From positions 1 to 27,968 of the forward strand of contig JAQIFP010000043.1 of assembly GCA_030141585.1 (NCBI GenBank): a stretch of DNA of 27,968 nucleotides, in the 5' to 3' direction. The notes below the pieces were generated by a model that worked only from the letters and a program-made list of their open reading frames with translations, had not been told where the DNA came from and did not search any database. Shown here one piece after another: positions 10,743-22,391 of the stretch; the stretch's first letter is position 1, and the number at the start of each line of letters is the position of its first letter. This stretch comes from Ophryocystis elektroscirrha (lineage: Eukaryota > Apicomplexa > Conoidasida > Neogregarinorida > Ophryocystidae). A program made the translations under genes and the position numbers.

Positions 10743-11595
10743 CCATACGTATATAGTCATCCATATATATATAATAAAGTATGTATGCATATATTAATAT
10801 GAATGCAAGTACATATATATGAAGATATTTGCAAACATAGATATATGGATATGTATGCATATATTAATATAAATGCAAATAAAAATATATATAAATATAT
10901 CTGCATATATAAATAAACGTTTTTATATATATATATATATCAGTATATGAGTATATATGCATATATCAATATAAATGCAAATAAAAATATATATAAATAT
11001 ATCTGCATATATAAATAAACGTTTTTATATATATATATCAGTATATGAGTATATNNNNNNNNNNNNNNNNNNNNNNNNNNNNNNNNNNNNNNNNNNNNNN
11101 NNNNNNNNNNNNNNNNNNNNNNNNNNNNNNNNNNNNNNNNNNNNNNNNNNNNNNATATGCATATATCAATATAAATGCAAATAAAAATATATATAAATAT
11201 ATCTGCATATATAAATAAACGTTTTTATATATATATATCAGTATATGAGTATATATGCATATATCAATATAAATGCAAATAAAAATATATATAAATATAT
11301 CTGCATATATAAATAAACGTTTTTATATATATATATCAGTATATGAGTATATATGCATATATCAATATAAATGCAAATATATATATATCTGCAAATATAA
11401 ATATATATGCATATAAATTTATTATTATTGAATTTAGATCACTGGTATATAGAGTTAACATATAATATTTATATAGTGCCAAATTTAAATTATAGTAAAT
11501 TTATTTTTACTTGTTTATATTTTTCAGAGAAATAATGGTCAAAAAGCATTATACTTTTAATTAAAATGTCGTCCTATAAACAGTTCGATTGAAAT
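10743..11595. repeat. ~98-bp minisatellite with internal assembly gap
   Basis: A tandem array of an AT-rich unit starts at GCATATAT at 10857, 10959, 11159, 11257 and 11355, with a more diverged copy near 10787. Unit spacing is 98-102 bp. Each unit carries GCATATATCAATATAAATGC, an AAACGTTTTTATATATATA block and CAGTATATGAGTATAT. Exactly 100 N (11055-11154) interrupt the third copy, the usual placeholder for a gap of unknown length, so copy number is not known. The DNA between the array and the gene at 11596 is unremarkable. Confidence 0.9.
11055..11154. other. assembly gap (100 N)
   Basis: One hundred consecutive N bases inside the ~98-bp minisatellite. The flanking sequences are consecutive phases of the same unit, so the missing sequence is probably more copies of it. 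Confidence 0.98.
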
Positions 11596-12010
11596 TTAGT
11601 TTACGTTTATTTTTGCGTGACCTGCAAACTTTCCATATAGAAATTCTATTAGGTGTCTTCTAAAAGTTCTGAAATTGGGATTTTCTGCTAGACACTGACG
11701 ATTCTTTCTTATTTTAGACTTTATTAACTCTTGTCTATTTATCTTGGTAATATAACATATACAATTACTTCGGAGATTGTTTCATGCTTAATCGTTTCAA
11801 AAATTTAGTGTCGAATTTTGAATAAAAATTTACTTCTTCATATTTATTATTCACAAATTTGTTTGAGTGCTTTCTGGCAGAATTCATTGGTGGTAGGGGT
11901 AAAAGTGGTTTTGGAGCAGAGTACACAATTCCATTAAGTATGGTAGCTTCGTTTAACTGTTGGGATTCTGCACTTGACGAACTTTCAGAATCAGAGCTTT
12001 TAGATGACAT
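11596..12010 (-). CDS. small unrecognised two-exon protein
   Basis: Exon 1 (12010-11769) and exon 2 (11734-11596, TAA) flank a 34-nt intron with a GTAATT donor and AATAG acceptor. Splicing avoids an in-frame TAA at 11767 and gives a 126-aa protein. It opens with a Ser-rich acidic stretch (MSSKSSDSESSSSAES), then a proline run (PKPLLPLPP), a Lys/Asn/Phe segment and a basic C-terminus (KIRKNRQCLAENPNF; FRRHLIEFLYGKFAG). No domain is recognised. A small regulatory or nucleic-acid-associated protein is possible from the acidic-then-basic layout, but that is only a guess. It is divergent from DMC1, with 387 bp between the two ATGs. Confidence 0.65.
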
Positions 12011-12397
12011 TTTTTTTTTTTTTTAAGTTTGATTTGGCAATATATTATTTTTTGCTGAGGGGGTAGCTAAAGATAATTTTGAAATGTAATTTACACAAAG
12101 AAAAAAATAAGATATATAAAGTGATTATTACCATTATTTGAATAGCAATGATAGTTTATTTGATATCTAAATTATGGCTTCAATAAAAATAAATTTTTCA
12201 AAATAGTGAAAACTTGAATAAATACCCAACTAACTTGTTGTTACTAAAATAACATGATTTCTTTAGATTAAAATAAGTTTCTCTATATTTTTAAGTTTTA
12301 TACACATTGAAACACTGCTAAAATAAATTTCAAACGTTTTTTAAAAAATTGCACATAAAGTATTTTAACGGGAGTTGCAAAATATAAATTAAAATTA
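12011..12397. promoter_or_regulatory. divergent intergenic region upstream of DMC1
   Basis: These 387 bp separate the ATGs of the 11596-12010 gene (minus) and DMC1 (plus), so both promoters must lie here or be shared. It contains a T14 run right beside the minus-strand ATG. I recognise no specific core-promoter motif. Confidence 0.45.
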
Positions 12398-14544
12398 ATG
12401 GCAACAATTGTAGCCAGTAAAACTGGTACAAAACATGTATCCGCAACACCTCCTATTATTGGAGACAAGCAAGGTGAAAAGAATGAGTTTTCAAAACCAC
12501 CAGCAAAAAAAGCAAGAGTATCCGAAAAAACATCAAATTCATTAGTAATACAATCGGACGAAGAAGTTTTTAATGAACTTGTAACAATAATGAAACATAA
12601 CGTAATTTCTTTTTTAAAGGATAAACTACAATCTTATGGTATAAATGCTTCTGATATAAATAAGTTTAAGGCGGCTGGATATTGTACCGTATTAAGGTAA
12701 TCGATTATTTTGGTAGTATTTTTTTTTTAGTGTAATCCAAGCTACAAAGAAAGAGTTATCGCAAGTTAAAGGGATATCAGAGGCTAAAGTTGAAAAAGTT
12801 TTGGAAGCAGCCACCAAAATCGAGATAGTATGCAGATCATTTTATGTATAATTTGTATACAGGTGAATAATTTTATGACAGGATGTCAATTATTGCAAAA
12901 AAGAACAATATTACTGAAAATTACTACAGGTATATATCTTGGCCTTGTTTATATATACTCTAGGTAGTAGTCAGTTTGATAACATGCTTGGAGGAGGATT
13001 CGAAAGCATGTCCTTAACAGAAATATTTGGTGAAAATCGCACAGGAAAAACCCAAATATGCCATACGATATGCGTAACTGGTGAGTATAGATAAAAAGAA
13101 AAAATACTCCATACAATATTAAATAATATAATTCACTTAAAAAATAATATCGAAAAGATTTACTGCTTTACTGTATAAAAAATTAGTATAGCTGGTGTTT
13201 AATTATATATGTATATATAACCTATGTGAATGAACATATATATATATATATATATTAATATATTCAAATATTTGATTAATGTAATATATGTGTATGCTAT
13301 TTACGATAATAAATTACATAATTATATAATTATTTTATAATATATGATAAATACGTAATAATTAATTGTTGTGTGATATTATGTATAATATAGATTTATT
13401 ATTATTTTTCATGATGATTTATACAAATATTAGCACAATTGCCATTGGATATGCTGGGAGGGAATGGGAAAGTGTGCTTCATTGATACGGAGGGTACTTT
13501 TAGACCAGAAAAAATTCATAATATTTCGTCAAGATTTGGATTAACAGGAGAATCGTAAGAGCTGTATGATATAATACCTCAATAGAGTACTTGAAAACAT
13601 TATATATGCTAGAGCTTATACCCACGAACACCTTTTTCATCTGTTGAATGTAGCAGCTGCAAAAGTTCGTTTCAAATTTGTATATAAATTTAGACAGATG
13701 GTTGAAGACCACTTCAGTTTACTTATCATAGATTCAATTATGGCTTTATTTCGCGTTGATTTTACGGTAATATTAATAAGCTTTTGATTCAATTTCACAA
13801 ATATATATAAACTTGATAATCCAGATATATATAAACTTACTTTATAGCATATATTTAGTTATGATAAAATTATTATTTTGTTTAGGGTAGAGGTGAACTT
13901 GCTGACCGACAACAAATGCTTGGAAAAACGCTAAGCAAGTAATTTTGTTAGAATTAAGTTTTACTTAACAAAAATTAAGCAATAATGCTATAATTGTTAC
14001 CATAGTTATACTGTAATTATCATTAATATGAGATCGGTAATTTTTGTGGTTATTATTAATACTATTATTTGAAGCATTATTATAATAGTATTATCAATAT
14101 TATTGTTATTTATATTATGTGGTTAGAGTAATTATGTTCATTGTATTACAGTAGTATATATCATTTTTGTTCTAGTTTAGTAAACAAATACATATTATTT
14201 TATTTATACAAATTTAATAAACATATGGGATTTTTTTTAGGCTAGCAAAGATCGCAGATCAATTCAACATTTCTGTCGTTTACACAAACCACGTTATGTC
14301 AGACCCAGCAGGAGGTTTAAGTTTTATACCCAATCCTAGTAAGCCTATTGGAGGGCACGTTTTGGGACATGCATCGACAACTCGATTATCACTAAGAAAA
14401 GGAAAAGGAGAACAACGGGTGTGTAAAGTTTATGATTCTCCTTGTCTTCCAGAATCTGAATGTGTTTTTCAATTATCAGGTAACTGAAAACTGTTTGAAA
14501 TATCAGTACTATTAGATCAAGGTGTTATTGATGTTGTGGACTGA
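12398..14544 (+). CDS. DMC1: meiotic recombinase DMC1
   Basis: Ten exons join in phase: 12398-12696, 12731-12827, 12863-12929, 12964-13080, 13434-13554, 13586-13664, 13698-13766, 13886-13938, 14241-14479 and 14522-14544 (TGA). They encode about 387 aa. DMC1 forms nucleoprotein filaments on single-stranded DNA and carries out interhomolog strand exchange in meiosis. Visible are the N-terminal HhH-type domain ([16 protein letters not shown]), Walker A GENRTGKT (residues 177-184), the DTEGTFRPE loop, a Walker B region LLIIDS (Asp about 272), [20 protein letters not shown], and [23 protein letters not shown] and [12 protein letters not shown] match DMC1 better than RAD51 (which has ATALYRTDY), though DTEGT is RAD51-like. 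The N-terminus is about 45 residues longer than in animals. Six introns are 31-42 nt. The last exon adds GGVIDVVD, matching the usual DMC1 ending; without it the frame stops at TGA in the intron. Confidence 0.93.
13081..13433. other. DMC1 long intron 4 with TA repeats
   Basis: A 353-nt intron with a GTGAGT donor and TATTAG acceptor, containing (TA)n near 13238-13255. It contrasts with the 31-42 nt introns around it. Confidence 0.75.
13665..13697 (+). other. putative 33-nt stopless in-frame intron in DMC1
   Basis: This segment starts GTTCGT and ends GACAG, is a multiple of three and has no stop. Reading through it inserts 11 residues just before the Walker B strand, where RAD51/DMC1 proteins have no insertion. 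Removing it gives [17 protein letters not shown], which aligns in length with RAD51/DMC1. Its size matches the other mini-introns. Confidence 0.6.
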
Positions 14545-14549
14545 ATACT
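14545..14549. other. 5-bp spacer between convergent stop codons
   Basis: DMC1 ends at TGA 14542-14544 on the plus strand and the dynamin-like gene ends at TGA 14552-14550 on the minus strand. Any 3' UTR of either gene must run through coding exons or introns of the other. Confidence 0.8.
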
Positions 14550-14937
14550 TCAAATAATTTTTTTATTATAAGTTGCATTTAATTCGTTAATTACTTCCAT
14601 AGCAATGTTTAGATGACTAAATTCAAATCATAATTAAGAACACTTACTTTAATTTACGATTACAAGAATTTTTCATTTGTATTATTTTTTCGTCTTTCAT
14701 CAATAAGTCGTCAAATATATCTAAATCATAATTATATGTTCATTATCATTTATAATTTGCAGCTAAAAAAAAATAGGAGCTAAGGGAAATAAATTACATA
14801 GGTTTCTATATACATATGAATATTACTATGTGAATTAAATAAAATAAAAGTATACCTAATAGTTTCACATGTGCATGATTATATAAGAGTATATATGTGT
14901 ATATATATAAATTTCAGCATATATATATATATTAATT

Positions 14938-14995
<58 letters not shown>

Positions 14996-15587
14996 TTAGT
15001 ATATAAATGCATTGTAGAAATTATATAAAATTTGATTTTATCGAATTATATAAGTACCTGGTTGATATAATTCATCAATTAGAGTGTTCAAAAGAATATT
15101 CTTGGTTTTATTAACCATAAAATTCATAATTGCTTTGGGTACATAGTCAGATATATTTTTTCTAAGATTAAAAATGAAGAATAATTTAGCGACTTACCGA
15201 ACTATAGTGAAATAAGATTGAATTAAATGCCTGCATAATTTAATCTCTTTCTCTTCATGTAAAGTAGGAGACCATGAAGGGTAAAAAATTTTAGGAAGAA
15301 TGGGTAATTCCAAATTCATTTTTTCTCTTTACAGATAAAAAAAAAATTATATTATTACTCTGTAGCTCGGTCTAGTTCAGATTCTGATTCAAGCTGTGTA
15401 ATACAGTAAGAAACTTAGTTAAAATAAAAAATTATATATATTAATCAGAATATATTAAGATATGATACAATCGTTTTCAACCAATTAAATCTATATATAT
15501 ACAGTAAAAATCATTTTTTAAATGTATATATATACATATATATATATGATTTATGTATACATGTTTATACGTATATAAATAAATTTG

Positions 15588-15627
<40 letters not shown>

Positions 15628-16473
15628 TATGTATATGTATATAGGTATATACATATATTTATATGTCTGAATGTATGCGTATATGTGTATACGTGTACAT
15701 CTATATATGTATACATGTATTTATCCAAACATATATATAAATATAAATATATATTTTTATAGGTATATAGATATATACATATATTTATATATTTGAATAT
15801 ATGCGTGTATTTATAGACGTACATACATATATATGGATACATAGACTTATCCAGAAATTTATAAATATATATATATGTGTGTAAGTATTTGTATACGCTT
15901 ATTTAGTTTTTTATCGTATTCATTTAATTAATAATCATTTTTTACAATCAATTTGTACTTTATATAACACTTTAGCATTCATTTAAGTTTGTTTGATAAA
16001 GACACAATTATTAGCTACATTAGGATGTAAGTATTAACCTTAATTACATTTTCATTTCCAATAAAATACGATAACTGCTTAAAATCAGGATGGCTGGTAT
16101 TGCAATACGCTAATTCCATCTGGGATTTGTAAATTTAAATTTAGTTACTTGAAAAATGTTTTCAATCATTCCTTTCGTTTCATCTAAGCAAGTTTTAAGT
16201 ATATTATATGCAACATTCTGAGATTTTTTTTTCAGAGTGGGATACAGTTTTAATTCTTTAAAATCAATTGCATCTATTACACTCCTTAACTCTTCGTAAA
16301 TCTAAAAATACATAAAAAATATATCATTGTATTTATATATATATACATATATATACATTTATATATGTATGTATACATATATATATAGGTATATATATAA
16401 AGTTATTAATTAGTAAGTATATTAATATATGTTTGAAATTATTATAAGTAAGAATTAATAGTACGTTTACGTG

Positions 16474-16509
<36 letters not shown>

Positions 16510-18367
16510 TTATGATTAATTGTGCTTAATAGAACAACAGTAAAGTAATGATTCGTACTCACTTCGTCAACACAACGGAAAGAGGGGGGTTTAAGTTTAA
16601 CTATTAGAGAACGAACTAAGAACTCAAAGGCATTTTCAGGTATAAAAACTTTGGCTTTCGGACCAGCAGCATTCCTTTTTATAAATTATCGAAAGAAATA
16701 CATTACAGAATGGCAGCCCTAATTTGTGTATCACTTATAGACAAAACGGGATTATATTCAGCCAATGTTTTTGCAAACCAGCTATGAAATATATAATTTA
16801 TACGAGCGCCTCCTTCAAGTGCGATTGTGCCATTCTCTAAGTTGGACAAGCCATTCAATATACTCTAACCAAATGTATTTGAAGCTTTAGCATACTTGGT
16901 ACATATTATTGAAATTATTCAGTACATTCAGTACTATGGTATTTTTTGTCATAGTATCTTCATTAAAGCCTAACTCTAAAAAATCAACAAAATTGCATAT
17001 TATTTCGGTAATTTCGTAAACCATTCAATCAGTATTACAAATACATACCGTTTAACTCATCGACAGTCTTTTGAATTTCAGCTTTTACACAATTCCTTAA
17101 TGTCGGTAAAACTTTGCTGATATGAGAAATAAGTGTCTATAAGTGTAGTTAGTTGACTAATTTAATATTTTACTTGGCTTAGTAGTACTACCAAATAATT
17201 AGTTCCGCATCGTGGAAATATCAGTCGATATTGAGGATGATTCATAAAAAATTCTTTTTCTTTCTCTAAGATTAGATTATATGGCAAGTTATTCTGTAGC
17301 TGAACTTGATTTCGACACACAACTGGAATGAAACTAAATATATTTCTTTACATAATATCAATTCACCCTTTTTCCAATTTGTATACTTTACCCAGCAATA
17401 TGTCCATTGCGTCCGTTCCTTGATCCATCATATCCAATTTTGTTAATACTCCTGTGTTTTTTTACTTAAAATAGAACAAACAAACTTATATCTATATTTA
17501 TAAACAAATGTATATATATATTTACACATATATACATTTCCCTGTATATATACATATACAAAAACTTCCATGTATATATATATAGTTACATAGGTATAAA
17601 TATATTCATATATATTCATTTTCTTTATATATATATATATATATTTATATATGTATATATTTTTATATATACATATCTTCATTTATACATATTTTTATAT
17701 ATACATATATATATATGTAAATGTTCATATATATATATATATATATATATACAAATATTTATATATCTTGTTCTATAAAACTCCGTGTATATATATCTCT
17801 ATATATTTTTTTATATATATAATTTCACATATATATATAATTATATATGTACACATTTTCATATATACATACCTTTATTGATACATATCTTTACATGTAA
17901 ATTTTCATATATATATATATATTTATAAAATTATACATATTATTTATACATATTATTATTATTATTATTATATATATTTAAAACTCCATGTATATATAAA
18001 TATATATCTTGATATATTTTTATATATTTTATATATAAAATTTAATATATATATATATATGTAAATAAAAAGAGATGAGTTAAGCTGTAATATAATTTAT
18101 GTAGATATTTACCAAATGTTCTTTTGCCTTCAGGATCAACTTGCCTAGCAAGCTTGAGAGATTCTGAGTTAGCCAAGTCAGTCGTGGCAGCTGTAACGGC
18201 AAGAATCAGTGAGTTGGGGTTTTTGATAAATTGTAAAATCATTTCTCTAACCTAAAATTAGTAGAATTATAGTCTGTAATACTTGATCTTCTATATTTGA
18301 AGGCTGGTTTCCAATGGGGTTTTTAGTTATACCTGAAAACATATTTATACTAAAAAAAAAAAAACAT

Positions 18368-18402
<35 letters not shown>

Positions 18403-18442
18403 TTTGCCTAGTAAATAAAACGTATATGTTTATAGCTGGGTA

Positions 18443-18473
<31 letters not shown>

Positions 18474-19372
18474 TTTGCGTTATAAATAAAGGGTATATAT
18501 ATAGGAAATTTATGATTATTTAGGTTGTGAAAAATTACCTGGTAAATCTATCAAAGTTAAGTCCATAACATCCTTTGAAAATATTTTTAACAGTATAGGC
18601 TCAAAACTTATTGAGTTTTTTGTGGTTTTTCTGTTAGTCTCGTTAACAATTTCTGAAGAAACTTCATCTATAGAAAATATTCTATCATTTGCATGAGAAA
18701 ACTGAGCCCATGTCTAAAACAGATTTTTTGTATGTGCACAATACCTTTTCGCTATCTACTTGTCTTAGCTGTAGAATAAGCGGACACCGTGTAACTACTC
18801 CTGTTCCTCTAGGAAATATATTTTGTCCAATAAAACTTTCTAAGACGCTTGACTTCCCCACAGATTGAGACCCTATGACAATTATTTGAGGAAGATCAAT
18901 CTGTATATTCGAGTTAACGGAATATAAAGCTTCTTGAAGACGATTCATAATTGATATTAATTGAGGAAATTTAAACGATGATTTGAGATCATTTTTAGTA
19001 AGTAATTCATTATCTTCATGTGAATGACAAGTAAGAGTGTTATTATCTGAATAAATAAACAGTATTTATTCTTATAGTATATATATATATATATATATTA
19101 GAAAAGAAAATTAGATATACATATATATACATATATATATACGTACATATATATGTATGTATACAAAATATACTAGTGCATGTAATCTATGATTAGTACA
19201 TATATCATGTTACAATTACTAGTCATAATATTAATAATATTTAATATGTGTAAAATATTAAAAAATTTTTTTTTTTTTTTAACGTATATTAACAAATCTT
19301 GCACGCATTTATTTACATGACATATGCTTCCCAATGCATGGTTAACTTACTGGATACAAGTACTGAAACCAT
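14550..19372 (-). CDS. DNM1L: dynamin-related GTPase (DRP1/DNM1L-like)
   Basis: Eighteen exons from 19372 to 14550 (TGA) give about 655 aa: 19372-19351, 19046-18745, 18713-18539, 18332-18283, 18251-18113, 17451-17392, 17322-17174, 17136-17049, 16975-16896, 16864-16707, 16674-16563, 16301-16149, 16119-16048, 15393-15359, 15326-15198, 15161-15058, 14720-14648, 14616-14550. Dynamin-related proteins constrict membranes by GTP-driven assembly; DRP1 divides mitochondria and peroxisomes. GTPase motifs: G1 GSQSVGKS (66-73), G2 RGTGVVTR, G3 DLPG, G4 TKLD and G5 region VVCRNQ. The middle domain has [13 protein letters not shown] (497-509), and the C-terminal GED has [19 protein letters not shown]. There is no PH or proline-rich domain, so it is DRP1-type, not classical dynamin; the insert between middle and GED is short. 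About 10 expected residues between G4 and G5 are absent from my model (near 17367-17391), where no clean splice restores them. Nine introns are 29-37 nt. Confidence 0.9.
14721..15057. repeat. (TA)n array in dynamin-like intron
   Basis: A 337-nt intron of the dynamin-like gene holds a pure (TA)n run of about 50 bp at 14940-14990 and smaller ones nearby. Confidence 0.85.
15394..16047. repeat. TA/TATG microsatellites in dynamin-like intron
   Basis: A 654-nt intron between the MELAY exon and the exon preceding the GED. Most of 15490-15880 is TATA, TATG and TGTATA simple repeats. The Tyr/Ile-rich 121-residue minus-strand frame there is repeat translation. Confidence 0.8.
17452..18112. repeat. TA/TATATATTCA microsatellites in dynamin-like intron
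   Basis: A 661-nt intron splits the GTPase domain just before the TKLD motif. It is made almost entirely of (TA)n and degenerate TATATTT repeats plus a (TTA)n run near 17955-17971. Long open frames on both strands here are repeat artefacts. Confidence 0.85.
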
Positions 19373-19797
19373 TGATTGCTTTAACCTGGTTTATCAATGA
19401 AGAATAAGATTATAAGAATAATAACGAAAAAAAGTAAAAAACAATTCTTTTTTTTTTTTTATATATATATACCAGGCGTATAGTTGACTACACTAGAAGA
19501 AACATGATAAACTATTAAATATAATATATACTTTCATTAAATAAGCTTTCTGCAATCAATAAAGTGAAAAAATATATATTAATAGGATATTTCATTACAT
19601 GGTATATTTTAATTCAAAATATTATATTTAAAAATTATATATACAGTAATATGTTATATTTAATTATAATATGACAAAATTAATTACATTAAAGCTGCGT
19701 TAAACTTAAAAATAGTAAAGTTGCAATTTTTATCTATTTTGCGCTGTACCTGCATCTCGCCACGACCAACAAATATGTTTAATTAAAAAACTTTCAT
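19373..19797. promoter_or_regulatory. divergent intergenic region between dynamin-like and myosin genes
   Basis: These 425 bp lie between the two divergent ATGs and must contain both promoters. Visible features are a T14 run followed by TATATATATA near 19448-19471 and AT-rich unique DNA. No specific transcription-factor site is recognised. Confidence 0.45.
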
Positions 19798-22357
19798 ATG
19801 GAAAGTTGTGTAAAAGTTTGGGTAAAAAATACTAATGATTCTTTTGATCGTGGGCACATATCAAAAGAATATTCATTTGTATTAGTAAGGGTTAAAAATA
19901 TGTAAAACAGTATCTTTAGAATGGCAAATCAGCTTCCGCATCAAAAGTTTTGCCAGTAATTTTAGATTCTGGCACTTGTATAAATGCAGTAAGTTATTAG
20001 TTTATAAATTATATGATTGCTTTATTAGGACGTTCAGAATATATGTCTTGCCGATAATAAGTTCGGATTTGCTGATAGTGGAAATCTTACGTATTTAACC
20101 CCACCAAATTTACTAGAAAATATAACGCAACGGTTCCATTCGGCATATGAGAATGAGTCAAATCACAATAAAATATACGTAAGTCGTTATGTTTGAGTTT
20201 ATACCATTAAACAGCCTATGAATAAATTTGTGTAGACACAAATAATACAAAGTCATTACTATTAGTTTATTAGATACAGCTCATTAATATTCAAAATTTA
20301 ATCAATTTTACTATTGATATAATCTTAAGTAAATATATCTTATTTCTAGTTTAATCAATATATATATATATATATATATATCTATATACATATGTATGTA
20401 TATCTATATAGATATGAGTAGGTATATATGTATGTATATATTTATATATATGTGTGTATATATTTATATATATGTGTGTATATATTTATGTATGTAAACA
20501 CATATGTATTTATATATATATATATATATAATTATTTATATATATTATATTATATTATATATATTATATATATTATATATATTATATTATATATATTATA
20601 TATTTAATACATATATATATATGTATGTATTAAAGTAGAAATAAGATATATTTACTTAATAGTTAGTTTAAAGTGTGATAATATGTGCATATATACCACG
20701 TTGTTCTAAAAGACTTTATATAGTTTTATTTGTATTAGACATACACAGGCTGGGTTCTATTAGCAATAAACCCTTACTACGAAATGCCTTCTTTGTATGA
20801 TAAATCTATGCTTGAATATTACGTTGGCAAAAAGTTTGGTTTTGACGATCCCCACTTATTTGCATTGGCAGGGACAGCTCACTCTGAGTTATTGAAAAGT
20901 AACCTATATATATATACTAATTATCATAAGGCTGGAAATCTCAAAGTATCATAATTAGTGGAGAAAGCGGCTCGGGTAAAACAGAAAGCTCAAAGGTGAA
21001 CTTTCTAATAAATTACAAACTATTACTATTTTTTTATATGTCTAATTATGAATGGCTTATGTATATATACATAAGAAACATATTAAAATTAACAATATAT
21101 GATTTATGTTGATATTAAATTGAATTAAATAAATACACGGACATATATATATATATATACAAATAAACTTATTATTCAAAATTCTATGTATCAAATAGAC
21201 TGACATCCAATTATATATAAATATATTCATATATAGATATATATATATATAAATACATACATACATAAATATATATGCATTTGAATATAGACATAGATAA
21301 ATATATATATATATACAAACAAACTTATTATTCAAAATTCTATGTATCAAATAGACTGACATCTAATTATATATAAATATATTCATATATAGATATAGAT
21401 ATATATATATAAATACATACATACATAAATATATATGCATTTGAATATAGACATAGATAAATATATATATATATATATATATAGTTTCATGTATATATGT
21501 AAATATTTAGTTTTTTGTGTGTGTTGACATACAATAAATATGAAGAGTATACTAAATTGTGTGAACTGTTCAGTATGTGTTGAAGTATTTGACTTTCGTA
21601 TCGGATCCCGAGCACAATATAAACACACAAAGTACAGAATTACAGGTTTTACAATCCAATCCAATTTTGGAGGCATTTGGAAATGGTAACGCACAACTAT
21701 ATTTTACATTTTGTTAAGCTTCCACTATACATAACGACAATTCATCAAGATTTGGAAAACTTATGAAGTTATATTTTAATAGAGAAGGCCGGATGGTCTC
21801 TGCGTCTATTCAAACTTATTTACTGGGGAAATCTCGAATATGTCACCTCCCTGCACAAGAAAAAAATTACCATATATTTTACTGGATGTGTGCAGGAGCA
21901 AATGAAACAGATAGGGAAAACTGGCTTGTGAAAAATGGCTCATATTATTCTTACCTGAATGAAACTTCACAAAGCTCAAAATCTCAGCTGGAGACGGTTC
22001 AAAGTGCTCTTGAAATTATTGGGCTTCCTAGAAATACAGTCCAACAAGATATATTTAAAGTTCTAAGTGCTATTTTATACCTTGGAAACTTGAAATTTTC
22101 TACTGGAACACGTGCAGATGGCATCTCTAATGTTACCGTTATCGATAAGCTTTCTAGTCAGGTATAGACGTTAATAACTGTTTAAAATTCACTTATATAT
22201 ATATATATAAATATAGACAAATAAATATAAATATAGTCAAATACATATAAATATAGATAAATAAATATATATATACAAATGTATATCTAAATATATATAA
22301 ATGTATATATATAGTTATTCATATGTATATACTTACTTATTTATATATATATGTATG

Positions 22358-22391
<34 letters not shown>

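Noticed and set aside
10857..11400. CRISPR-like array
   Set aside because: Repeats are contiguous ~98-bp tandem units without unique spacers, in a eukaryotic genome.
15477..15842. 121-residue minus-strand open frame
   Set aside because: Lies wholly in a microsatellite-filled intron of the dynamin-like gene; sequence is repeat translation.
17443..17881. Overlapping Tyr/Ile-rich frames on both strands
   Set aside because: Simple-repeat artefacts within the 661-nt dynamin-like intron.
21057..21694. Two ~100-residue minus-strand frames with repeated segments
   Set aside because: They are the antisense of the 154-bp duplicated intronic repeat and of a myosin exon.
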